Origin: Lactifluus volemus | Taxonomy: Eukaryota > Basidiomycota > Agaricomycetes > Russulales > Russulaceae | DNA: 64,000 nucleotides | Assembly: GCA_022376515.1 (NCBI GenBank) | Contig: WTXI01000003.1 | Location: 1,674,001 to 1,738,000, forward strand | Direction: 5' to 3' | Shown: one piece after another, positions 44,491 through 53,560 of the stretch | How positions within the stretch are numbered: the stretch's first letter is position 1 | How the letters are laid out: every line of letters begins with the position of its first letter | Made by a program: the position numbers and the translations under genes | The notes under the pieces: generated by a model | The model's input: the letters and a program-made list of their open reading frames with translations, nothing else | What the model was told of the DNA's origin: nothing | Database searches by the model: none

Positions 44491-45405
44491 ACCTTGCTTG
44501 CAAGGTCTATTGGCGGTCTATAATCGCCGTGCCTTGCAGGAACCATCAAAAAGTTATGTAAGACAATTTTCCTTGTTCGGATTTTCCGACCTGCCTGTTC
44601 TACGCGTTCCGACAGAACACTCCTCCTTTTGCAATGATCTTTAGATTCGTGTGATCTCGGCCGTTCGATGTTGTGCTACCTTTAGCCCTCCGCTTTCTGC
44701 AGGTTTCTCCGTGGGTGAAACAGACCCGCTCTCTCTTCTTCATTGTTTGCACGGAGTTGTACCACGTTGCTAGTCGGTGCAATACGAGCCATCCAGCCGT
44801 TCAAGCTCACGCAAGGGCCACAAGGTCCGGCGTGGCCCCTGGGCCACGCCGCACTCTCCCAGCCTCTCGATCGGGCAACCTGGATATGATTGTCCCACTG
44901 GCAACCGCAGCCTTTTCTGATCGATCATCTTGGAGGTGAAGACGCTATTTGGGCCATGGTCTCTGGGGCGTTTTCGCTGGACTATTCCCTTGCAACAATT
45001 GGACTAGTTTGGACAGCTGCCTTTCTATGCACTCCCGAATGCCCCGTGGCAATGGTGAGTTAAAGTCAACATGGTAGTAATGTGGGGGATGAAACCTTGC
45101 ACCTGTAATTGTTCGTCAATAATTTTCAAGGTAAAGGTCATGAGCTTCACACTGGGAAGAACAGCCAGCTTTTGTCTTCCGATTTTCTCGCTTTCATTGT
45201 GGTCCCAGTTACTGGACCAACATCTTCCACACTGAATCACTCCTAGTGGATATTGTACCAAATCCATGTCAAAAACCATTCGAGTTTGTATGTTAATGTA
45301 CAAATAATAAAAGTCCTGTCTTCATACCGGTCAATACATCACACTACTTGAAACCTGCATAGTCCGCAAGCAAGGTGGCCGACGACAACGTCGGCATTTC
45401 CCTAG
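44491..45405. mobile_element. 0.9-kb insert with 11-bp inverted ends (MITE-like)
   Basis: Copies A and C read GGAGAAATGCCTTGAATGAGG without interruption; in copy B about 0.9 kb lies between GGAGAAAT and GCCTTGAATG. The insert starts ACCTTGCTTGC and has the inverse GCAAGCAAGGT at 45366-45376, followed by a small hairpin GCCGACG-ACAA-CGTCGGC. The first 5 bases of the insert are included in the LINE target duplication, so the LINE entered after it. No ORF of note. Confidence 0.55.
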
Positions 45406-46586
45406 TGCCTTGAATGAGGAATGAGCTGAGTTACTGTTGCCCTACGATCATTCGGCAGGTCATAGGGCCTCGAGAACCAGCGCCACCACTGGCAGTACGC
45501 GGACTTCGGTTAGAAAGGTCACCGATCTGTTTTCACGGCCGGCAGCCAGCATCTTGAAGCTCGATATGGTGCGTGACTCCCGCTCGCTCAAATTTGTAAG
45601 GCACACAATCGTTGCTTCTGCTCTCCACCCCCTATTACCTTAGGCATTCGTAGCACGTCGCCGAGCGCGTCTTTGTCGTTTGTAAGCATACTGTGCTATA
45701 CAAATCCGGATTCAAAAAATAAAATAAAATCGTTGCTTCTGTCATACCTATTTTTGCTATTCTCGGATGGAGATACGATTCCACTGTCGAGTAAGTGATA
45801 TATTTTTATTAGCTGCACCCTTGAAAATCGTGGGATCGTGCGCGCATGCCCCCCCCCCTTGGAAGAGTACAGTATTTTGGTCAATCGGTGCCAAAAACCC
45901 GTCGGAACCGAGTACAACATCGGTATGGGTCGTTGACTTCTAATCAAACAATGAAGAAGACTTCTACGATGACAAATTGAAAATTAGGGTGAGCATTCTT
46001 CAATGTGTGGGCAAAGTCCAAAAATCATATCCGAGGCACTGGCAGTAACATTGACAGTTCAGTCAACTTTCACCCTTTGCGGAGGCATTTTTTCCGAACT
46101 GATCAACTTGTGCCATGTCTAAGCATCACCCGAGGGTCTGCGCACTCCAAATAAGCAAACAAGACTGCGGTCTGCACTGCCAACTTCCAGGGAACTTTTT
46201 GTATTTCATTTTCGAAGGCTGTCGTGTCGTGTTTACAACACGTGCCCGCTTGCGACAAATCGGTCCCTGAGGCGTCTTGGAAGAAAAGTACTCGAACAAT
46301 GCCAGTTGCGAGGCACGTTGTCGCGGGGACCTTGGGAGGAAGTGCCACCTAACTGATAGAAGGAATGCTATGCCCAGGGAATATATGACCATCATCCGTA
46401 GTCATCATGTCGCAGATCTCCGGACTATGTGATAAATGTAACTTTCGTCATTCGAAAACGCGCTCGAATGAGATACGGATAACTGCATACACGTATACCA
46501 TCAGTGAAGTACATGGAAAGGGAACTCGATGGTGTCACAGGTCCAGCCTGGTCGTCGTCTTCCTCCCATCTTAAGTATCCGAGTCG
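45406..46586. repeat. Segmental duplication copy B, middle piece
   Basis: Aligns with 8782-9860 and 53975-54893: region 3' of the 7TM gene. Interrupted by a 108-bp retroposed insert at 45621. It ends at the copia left target duplication; the last bases encode the displaced C-terminal end of 7TM-B. Confidence 0.82.
45621..45728 (+). mobile_element. 108-bp retroposed fragment with A-rich tail and 13-bp TSD
   Basis: ATCGTTGCTTCTG occurs on both sides (45608-45620, 45729-45741); copy A has it once (about 8982-8994). The insert ends in AAAAAATAAAATAAA. It shows no Pol III boxes, so it is either a 5'-truncated processed transcript or a very short SINE mobilised by a LINE. Confidence 0.8.
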
Positions 46587-47071
46587 TAGTGTGCAAAAAT
46601 CGGGAGGAACGAGCGGTGGCAGCGGCGGCAAACAATAAAACGGGGGAGCGGGCAGGCGTGCGCGCGGAACGGGAACAGTAGGACGAGACTCTTTCGGAGT
46701 CTCGTCTGGTTACTATATATTGTTCTATAGGCTAGTGGAATTGCTAATTGAAGAAGGGGGACTAGTAGTTTAAGGGAATGGTCTCGATCTTGGCCTCGAG
46801 AGCGGCCGCTCGTAGTGAACGTGGGCGCGGGACTAAGTCCTCGGCGCGGGGAATATACTAACTAAATAAAAGGGGTGTCGAGGATAGAAAAGGAATGGTA
46901 TAGTAGGTAAACGGCTGTGGGCGATCGCCCCCAACGGGGAGCGGTCGTTATCCACACCGGCGGGTCCTCGGGGTGCCTAGGACGTTGGCTGTCCCGTCCT
47001 TGGTACCCCCTAACGCTGGGCGCCGTTTTCGGCCGCCAGCCTTTCTCCCGCGTCCTCGTGATTCCTCGTCA
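46587..47071 (-). repeat. Copia 3' LTR
   Basis: Begins (plus strand) TAGTGTGCAAAAATCGGG and ends CGTGATTCCTCGTCA. Contains a strong hairpin GACGAGACTC-TTTCG-GAGTCTCGTC at about 46682-46706. It also supplies the last codons and stop of the copia ORF. Confidence 0.93.
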
Positions 47072-50000
47072 CTCCCCCGCGAGCGCCGTCGAGGGCCTGC
47101 AACAGACCGAGTGCGGCAGCGTGCCGCGTGACCTTCCAGGCCGGTAGCGCCTTCGTGAGGATGTCGGCTGTCATGTCGTCGGTGGGGCAGTAGGTGATGG
47201 ATAGCTCCCCCGTGTTGATGACTTGTCGGATGTAGTGGTAACGAATGTCGATGTGCTTTGTTCTGGCTCGATAGTTATCATCAGTGGCAATCTTGAGGGC
47301 TGCCTGATTATCACAGTAGATCATAGTTGAATTTTCGAAAGGAGTTAGCAACTCTCCTTTGAGGCGGCGAAGCCACACTGCTTCCTTCGCAGCGTGGGTC
47401 GCCGCCACGTATTCTGCTTCCGCGGTGGACAGGGTGACGATCTCCTGCTTGCGAGATCGCCACGAGATCGCCCCTCCATCGATAAGGAACGCGTAGCCCG
47501 ATATGGCGTGGCGGTGCGGCTGCGATGCGCCGTCTGCGTCTGTGTATCCGATGAGGTCGTGCTGCTCACTGCCGTAGGTGAGCTCGAGGTGTCGCGTGCC
47601 CGATAGGTAGCGCAGGACACGTTTCACCGCGTCCCAATGCAGCTCCCCCGGGTTCTCGAGAAATTGGGAGAGGGTCGAGATCGCGAACGCGATGTCGGGG
47701 CGCGTGGCGACTGCGGCGTACATGAGGCTTCCGATTGCCTCTCGATATGGTGTTTTTCGCATATGGGCTGCCTCTGTCTCATCAGCAGGGCAATCATCTT
47801 TGGAATAAAGTATGTTTGGGATCATGGGTGAGCTCTGAGCCTTGGCATCACCCAGTCCATATCTCGCAACAATAGACTTGATGTATTCTGATTGCGAGAG
47901 CGAGATGGTGTGCGCGGCGCGGTCTCGGGTGACTCGGATCCCGAGGAGCCAACTGATCGGCCCCAAGTCGGTGAGGGCGTAGCGCGCGTTCAGCTGCGCC
48001 TTGTACCGTTGCATGAGCTCGCTAGAGCTGCTCGTAATGATGCAGTCGTCGACATGGACTGCAAGGATTAGGACGTCGTCCTTCTCCTGCGCTCGGAAAA
48101 CGCCCGGGTCGGATTGCGTGACGCGGAGGCCGAGGTCGTTGAGCGCGCGCGTGAGGGTGTCGTACCATCGACGCCCGGCCTGCTTGAGCCCGTAGAGGGA
48201 CTTCCGCAGCCGTTTCACGCTGCCGCTGCTCTCCTCGAAGCCCGGGGGTTCCTGCATATAGATCTCTTCCTCCTCCCCCAGCTCACCATTTAAGTAAGCG
48301 CTATTAAAATCGAAAGTGTCTATGTCCCAGTCATAGCGCGCTGCGATCGCGAGGATGGTGCGAATACTGGCTAGTTTCGCAACCGGGGAGAAGGTGTCGA
48401 AGTAGTCGACGCCGTAAATCTGTGTGAACCCGCGCGCGACAAGGCGCGCCTTGTATTTGTCGATCGCGCCGTCGGCCTTACGCTTGAGTCGGAAGACCCA
48501 CTTGCTGCCGACGACGTTTTTGCCTTCAGGGCGGGGAACCGTGTCCCAGGTGCCCGCGCGTTCGAGCGTCTCGATCTCGCGTTCCATCGCGCGCTGCCAC
48601 TCGGGCCAGTCGGGGCGGGATCGCGCCTCGGAGACGGAGCGCGGGTCGCCGTTCGCGTCGTGCGCTGCCGCGGTCATCGTCATATCGATCTCTACATGAA
48701 ATGCCATCTCTGCATAGCTAGGTTCTTCAGGGGCTGTGACAAAAGACTCGTTAGCTGAGTCTGTTCCGCGCTGGGATAATGTCACCCGGCGCGCGTGCCC
48801 TCGGAGGCTGGTTTCTGGGGCATCTTCTTCTCTGGTGGCCTGCTCGCCCTGCGACAGCTTCGCTATTCGTGCCGATCGGCGCGGCGGCTCGGATCGTACT
48901 TGCGGGGGCGGCTTCACTTTCTTCGGCGCTCGGGGCGGCTGTGGCGGTGGTGGTGCTGGCTCCGGTGGTGTGATCGGCGACGGCATCACATAGTCGTCTT
49001 CTGCCGCTTGGTCCGGGGCCTCGGCGTCATTTTCTGGCTGTTCCGAAGTCGGGTCGGGTTCCGGAGCGCCGGCGTCGGGATGCCGCGTTTGGGGCGTCGG
49101 GATGACGCTGGGCTGACTTTTCGGGGCTACGACTTTGTTCTGGACTTGTACTTGAGGTTGTGAGGGGATGTACACTGTCACTGTGTCAGTGGTGAACTTT
49201 ACATCTCTCTCAGCTGTGATGGAGTGCTTCTCTGGCCAATATATCCTGTGGGCATGGGGGCTCTCTTTATCATAGCCTACCCATCGTGCTTGCAAGGCCC
49301 GGGCATCTAGTTTCGAGCCCTTGAAGCTTTTGACCCACACCCGCTGGCCCCATTCCGGAACGCCGGCCAAATTTGGCTTGTGTCCGTGGAGGCGTTCGAA
49401 GGGGGTGATCGCGCCTAGCGCGCGCGTGGACGTCCGGTTCTTCAACCAGGTGGCATGCTGGAGTGCCTCGCCCCATAGAGATTTGGGGAGGCCGGACTGG
49501 TGGAGGAGGGCGCGGACGCGTTCCATGAGGCGCCGGTTGAGCGACTCCGCGATGCCGTTGTGCTGCGGGGTGTCGTGCGTGGTGAGCCGTTGCTCCGTCC
49601 CACGTTGCCGGAGGAAGGCCTTGAGATCGTTGCTGGTGTACTCGCCCCCTCGGTCGGAGCGGAAACGGCGTATCGTCACGCCGTGCTGCGTGCGCGCCCA
49701 TGCCGCGAACTCCTTGTAGGCGGCGGCGGCGTCCGATTTCGCTTTGAGGGTGTTGGTCCAGGTGTACCGAGAGTGATCGTCAGTGAAAGTAATGTAATAG
49801 CACTTCCCACCAAGGCTGTTGACAGGAGAGGGCCCCCACACATCAGAGTGGACTTCTTCTCCAAAGAAGGTGGCAGGTGGGGCTTCTCTTTCAGGTCTGA
49901 TGGCTTTTCTGGTCGTCTTAGCATAATCACAAGAGTCACAAGTGAAGGGGGATCCTTCATCAATAAGATCCACTCCTTGGATGGAGTTGTGTCGAACGAG

Positions 50001-51359
50001 AGAGCGTAGGGTGTCGACGCTGACGTGGCCCAGGCGACGGTGGAGTTCGAAAAGTGTGACTCGTTCGGGTGTGACTGCGGCCGAGGCTGTCACGGGGTGC
50101 TCGACTCTGTAGAGTCCGTTCGCGTTCGCTTTGATGGTTCCGACGACTTTTCCCTTCGCGTTTTTAATGGTGCAGCTTTCCTTTTCAAAGGTGACTGAAT
50201 TTCCCAGCTTGGTGATTCGTGATATTGATACTATGGTCATAGCCATGTCAGGAGCATGCAGGACTTCTCTCAAGATGACTGAAGTGGAAGACTCCCCATG
50301 AGGGACCTCTATCTTGAGGTCCCCGACGCCTATCGCATAAAATACCCGTTTATCGGCCGCGATTATCGCACGCGGCGCGATTTCTCGATATGTAGTGAAT
50401 TTTTCGCGGAAGGGGGACATGTGGGTGGACGCCCCGGAGTCGTAGAGCTCGGCGTCGATCGTGGCGGTGCGTGGCACGCTGGCTGCGGCAACCGGGTGGT
50501 CGCTGACTTCTTCTATAGCTGCCCACGCCTCGATATCGTTTGGTTCGGCCGCTGTCGTCGCGGTGTTCGCGCCAGCGCCTCTGCGTTGCGGGAACTGGCC
50601 TTCCTGGCCCCCGCCTTTTTGCCAACATTCGGCTTTGATATGGCCTCGTTTTTTGCAATTGTGGCACTCGATATCGCGTCGTTTTCCTCTTCCCTTCCCT
50701 TTCTGCGAGGACGCGGCGAACGCTTCGTCCGCGTCCTGTTTCGTCTTGTCTCCTTGGAGACGGTCGTACTCGTCCATCGCGAGTCGAATCACGTTCGCGG
50801 GCGCGATGGTCGCCTTCGCGAAGTCAGCCGAAGCGTTTATAGCGCTGACTATTCCCTGGTATGAAGGGGGAAGTGACCGGAGCAGAATGTAAGCAAATTC
50901 CAGATCAGAAATGCTACTTCCCAAGGATGCTAATTTTTCCTTCATATTTTGCAGGTTTTCGAAGTGTGTGCGAAGGTTCTCGTCGTCTCCGCACTTGATG
51001 GTGCCGATGCGCCACCGCAGCTCGATCGCGACTAGCGGCGATCGCGTTTCGTGGAGCTCCTTCAGGGCCTCCCACACTTCCTTCGCAGTCGTCTTGTTTT
51101 TGATGCTGTTGAATGCGGAATCGGGGATTGACGACGCGATTACGTTTATTAGCGCGGCTTCGTCGTCTTCCCATCGCTCGTCGGGTGTGGCGCCGTTTAT
51201 GGTGCCACCAACGATGTAGCGTTGCGTCGGCTTCGTATTGGTCAAGTGGTCCTTCCACTTATGGGACTTGATTACGAGCATCATTCGGTCGCGGTAATTT
51301 TCCCAGTTTGTGCCATCAGCTGCCAGCTGGACTATTTTGGTACTGTGACCTTCAACCAT
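47010..51359 (-). CDS. Copia gag-pol polyprotein (1449 aa)
   Basis: Order of domains: gag of the UBN2/retrotran-gag type (LRWRIGTIKCGDDENLRTHF), zinc knuckle CHNCKKRGHIKAEC (about residue 231), protease DSGASTHMS (about 310), integrase HHCC (HRRLGHVSVDTL...CDSCDYAKT, about 441-476), integrase DDE (HSDVWGP, RSDRGGEYTS, HNGIAESLNR), long acidic/Pro-rich linker, reverse transcriptase (FNSAYLNGEL, about 1020; catalytic VHVDDCI, about 1105) and RNase H (YTDADGAS; DNQAALKIA). Copia order (integrase before RT) is clear. The frame is open throughout and runs through the polypurine tract into the 3' LTR, so the last 20 or so residues are LTR-encoded. Likely active or recently active. Confidence 0.96.
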   Translation of the reverse strand: MVEGHSTKIVQLAADGTNWENYRDRMMLVIKSHKWKDHLTNTKPTQRYIVGGTINGATPDERWEDDEAALINVIASSIPDSAFNSIKNKTTAKEVWEALKELHETRSPLVAIELRWRIGTIKCGDDENLRTHFENLQNMKEKLASLGSSISDLEFAYILLRSLPPSYQGIVSAINASADFAKATIAPANVIRLAMDEYDRLQGDKTKQDADEAFAASSQKGKGRGKRRDIECHNCKKRGHIKAECWQKGGGQEGQFPQRRGAGANTATTAAEPNDIEAWAAIEEVSDHPVAAASVPRTATIDAELYDSGASTHMSPFREKFTTYREIAPRAIIAADKRVFYAIGVGDLKIEVPHGESSTSVILREVLHAPDMAMTIVSISRITKLGNSVTFEKESCTIKNAKGKVVGTIKANANGLYRVEHPVTASAAVTPERVTLFELHRRLGHVSVDTLRSLVRHNSIQGVDLIDEGSPFTCDSCDYAKTTRKAIRPEREAPPATFFGEEVHSDVWGPSPVNSLGGKCYYITFTDDHSRYTWTNTLKAKSDAAAAYKEFAAWARTQHGVTIRRFRSDRGGEYTSNDLKAFLRQRGTEQRLTTHDTPQHNGIAESLNRRLMERVRALLHQSGLPKSLWGEALQHATWLKNRTSTRALGAITPFERLHGHKPNLAGVPEWGQRVWVKSFKGSKLDARALQARWVGYDKESPHAHRIYWPEKHSITAERDVKFTTDTVTVYIPSQPQVQVQNKVVAPKSQPSVIPTPQTRHPDAGAPEPDPTSEQPENDAEAPDQAAEDDYVMPSPITPPEPAPPPPQPPRAPKKVKPPPQVRSEPPRRSARIAKLSQGEQATREEDAPETSLRGHARRVTLSQRGTDSANESFVTAPEEPSYAEMAFHVEIDMTMTAAAHDANGDPRSVSEARSRPDWPEWQRAMEREIETLERAGTWDTVPRPEGKNVVGSKWVFRLKRKADGAIDKYKARLVARGFTQIYGVDYFDTFSPVAKLASIRTILAIAARYDWDIDTFDFNSAYLNGELGEEEEIYMQEPPGFEESSGSVKRLRKSLYGLKQAGRRWYDTLTRALNDLGLRVTQSDPGVFRAQEKDDVLILAVHVDDCIITSSSSELMQRYKAQLNARYALTDLGPISWLLGIRVTRDRAAHTISLSQSEYIKSIVARYGLGDAKAQSSPMIPNILYSKDDCPADETEAAHMRKTPYREAIGSLMYAAVATRPDIAFAISTLSQFLENPGELHWDAVKRVLRYLSGTRHLELTYGSEQHDLIGYTDADGASQPHRHAISGYAFLIDGGAISWRSRKQEIVTLSTAEAEYVAATHAAKEAVWLRRLKGELLTPFENSTMIYCDNQAALKIATDDNYRARTKHIDIRYHYIRQVINTGELSITYCPTDDMTADILTKALPAWKVTRHAAALGLLQALDGARGGVTRNHEDAGERLAAENGAQR
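47072..47080 (-). promoter_or_regulatory. Copia polypurine tract
   Basis: GCGGGGGAG on the minus strand directly abuts the 3' LTR; it is also coding. Confidence 0.8.
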
Positions 51360-51448
51360 TTTACAGGATGTTGGTTTTGATGGAGAGAGGAGGTGTAAGT
51401 GTTTTTAAGCTCTGAGGGTTCTCGTACTGATTTTAAGATGCAACAGCA

Positions 51449-51460
51449 GGGCCCATAACC
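51449..51460 (-). promoter_or_regulatory. Copia primer-binding site matching internal initiator tRNA-Met
   Basis: On the minus strand GGTTATGGGCCC directly follows the 5' LTR. It is complementary to GGGCCCATAACC, the anticodon stem-loop sequence of eukaryotic initiator tRNA-Met, as used by Drosophila copia and yeast Ty5 (half-tRNA priming). Confidence 0.8.
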
Positions 51461-51945
51461 TAGTGTGCAAAAATCGGGAGGAACGAGCGGTGGCAGCGGC
51501 GGCAAACAATAAAACGGGGGAGCGGGCAGGCGTGCGCGCGGAACGGGAACAGTAGGACGAGACTCTTTCGGAGTCTCGTCTGGTTACTATATATTGTTCT
51601 ATAGGCTAGTGGAATTGCTAATTGAAGAAGGGGGACTAGTAGTTTAAGGGAATGGTCTCGATCTTGGCCTCGAGAGCGGCCGCTCGTAGTGAACGTGGGC
51701 GCGGGACTAAGTCCTCGGCGCGGGGAATATACTAACTAAATAAAAGGGGTGTCGAGGATAGAAAAGGAATGGTATAGTAGGTAAACGGCTGTGGGCGATC
51801 GCCCCCAACGGGGAGCGGTCGTTATCCACACCGGCGGGTCCTCGGGGTGCCTAGGACGTTGGCTGTCCCGTCCTTGGTACCCCCTAACGCTGGGCGCCGT
51901 TTTCGGCCGCCAGCCTTTCTCCCGCGTCCTCGTGATTCCTCGTCA
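51461..51945 (-). repeat. Copia 5' LTR
   Basis: No difference from 46587-47071 was found by eye over 485 bp. Its 5' end provides the new C terminus of 7TM-B. Confidence 0.93.
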
Positions 51946-53332
51946 AGTCGTTCGAGCCAGCTTCAGAAATCTGCAAAGTTGGAGACCGGGGAATGAACAC
52001 TATAGACGTCAAATAAGGGTGGGACTCGCCACCAGGAAGAGATAAAATGTCTGTGGCGCTCAGTCGCATAGTGATGACGACAATGATAGCCATTGGATAG
52101 ATCCCCTGGTAGCAGAGATCAGTCCGTAGTCCAACAAATGCGGGACAGAAGGTAATCTTACCACGAGTTGAACTATAATTCTATTGAGAACCTCTACCCA
52201 AACCATGCTGGATGTCTGTGTCGTGATAACAGCCACCTACCAGCGAACGACAGTCAGTCCATTCAAAAAGCAAAAGTAACTGATCGGGATGTACCAAAAT
52301 ACAGATATAAATCATGCCAGACTCGATCAAGAAAGCGAGCGTTTTCTCCGCTTTGCTCTTAGCATTTTCCTTGTCAAAAACAGAACGCAGGAAGCGTCTG
52401 TGTTGCCTTTGAAACAGGTGGCATCATCATGCAGCACTTATCAAGTCACGATAGTGTCAAATGCAACATACCATGCTCGAATGAACATGAAGGACGTGGC
52501 CCAGAGATTCGTACCAATTGAGAGGCCCAACAAGACCAACCCGAAGGCAGTGCCTGTATTCAATTTGCGCATCGAGTGAGTTATGAAGCCATCGGTCGCA
52601 AGAATTACGTCGAGGATGGTAGCCACTGTCGAAAAACAAGTGTCATCCGGAAGAGCCACCACCCAGTGATCTGATAGCGTACTCACCAACCGTACACACG
52701 AGGAACAAGAAGGGAAGAATGAACAACACGGCCCTGCGATCCCACAGTAACCAGGCTCGCCACAGGACGATGGCATCGCTTAGGATGAACTTGTGTGCTG
52801 AGAGATCAACACCTAGTCCAGAGTTTAGGCAGTCAAGGAGTGGCGCACATTGATCAGTGGTAAGTACGCGACACCCATCATTTCTGGGAGCGTGGTGGTA
52901 AACTTGCCGATTCTCAACGATCGGATGGCAGTGGCGAAGTTGAGAGTCCAGTGAATCGAAGAGACTGCGTACATGACCACGGAAACGGCCAACAGGGCGT
53001 ATCTCGTGCGATTGGGCAGATCTTTGCGCCTTTTAAAAAGCGCTCGGCGCGGACGTGAGAAATCGGATGCTGCATGTTGGATGGTATGGTAACGTACAAC
53101 GTCAAAAAGGTCGAAAAGGCAAAAAGAGCAGTGTAGATCCCTAAGGATCTCTTTGTCTCAACAACGACGAAATGGAGGAGGGTCGAAGAAATTCACCAAA
53201 CAAGAAACCCTCGAGCATAGCAGAAACGAGCAGTTGCATGAAGAACTCCTGAATCGTCTCCTTGACGACTATATCATTGCTCGGGGCCCGGGAAATAACG
53301 TGCGGTCGAAAAGATGAGGGAGAATGGTTCAT
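51884..53332 (-). CDS. Seven-transmembrane protein, copy B, C-terminus replaced by LTR (341 aa)
   Basis: Exons 53332-53197, 53140-53098, 53029-52849, 52789-52687, 52625-52472, 52406-52295, 52236-52162, 52105-51884 join in phase (1026 nt). All seven hydrophobic segments and VLWRAW, RRFLRS and LIESG landmarks are kept. The copia insertion falls after SEAGSND in the C-terminal tail. Translation continues into the LTR for about 20 residues (TRNHEDAGERLAAENGAQR) and stops at 51884. The original tail is at 46559-46586, where it also meets an in-frame stop. The membrane core is thus complete, but the 3' UTR and terminator are now those of the LTR. Confidence 0.8.
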
Positions 53333-53560
53333 GGGCGAGGGTGAGCGCCCTGGAGTTGTTGATGAAGCATTTTTATAGACGGGGAGTAGCGTGTAGTAGA
53401 CATAAGGAAGGGACTGGGGCAATGAAGTTCAGTTAGACATGATTTCCCGCCACTGAGGTTGTCAGAGGGATGGTATCCCTAAAACCATTTCGCAGGTCCG
53501 ATAGACTCACACTGCTAGATCACGTTGCGAGGTCAATTACCTGTGTCCGGTGACCCTGCG
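51946..53560. repeat. Segmental duplication copy B, last piece
   Basis: Aligns with 9855-11465 and 54894-56515 (the 7TM coding region and its 5' flank). No NAPE-PLD gene follows; copy C starts about 140 bp later. The gap 53561-53700 has no feature. Confidence 0.82.

Larger units (their letters stand above)
29102..44495 (-). mobile_element. Tad1-like LINE with 12-14 bp TSD, secondarily interrupted
   Basis: A run of 16 T at 29114-29129 is the poly(A) end of a minus-strand non-LTR retrotransposon. GGAGAAATTACCTT occurs at 29102-29115 and 44482-44495 as the target duplication. Without the gypsy element and solo LTR the LINE is about 7.5 kb. It has an ORF1 with zinc knuckles and an ORF2 with APE-type endonuclease and reverse transcriptase, as in fungal Tad1/LINE-1-like elements. 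The 5' leader is about 44361-44481. The copy is dead: ORF1 and ORF2 both carry breaks. Confidence 0.9.
46587..51945 (-). mobile_element. Ty1/copia retrotransposon, complete, LTRs identical by eye
   Basis: LTRs 46587-47071 and 51461-51945 (485 bp). Target duplication AGTCG at 46582-46586 and 51946-51950. The uninterrupted site survives in the paralogue at about 54889 (CCGAGTCGTTCAAGCC). Primer-binding site 51449-51460, polypurine tract 47072-47080, one intact polyprotein ORF. It lies in the last exon of 7TM-B. Confidence 0.95.
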
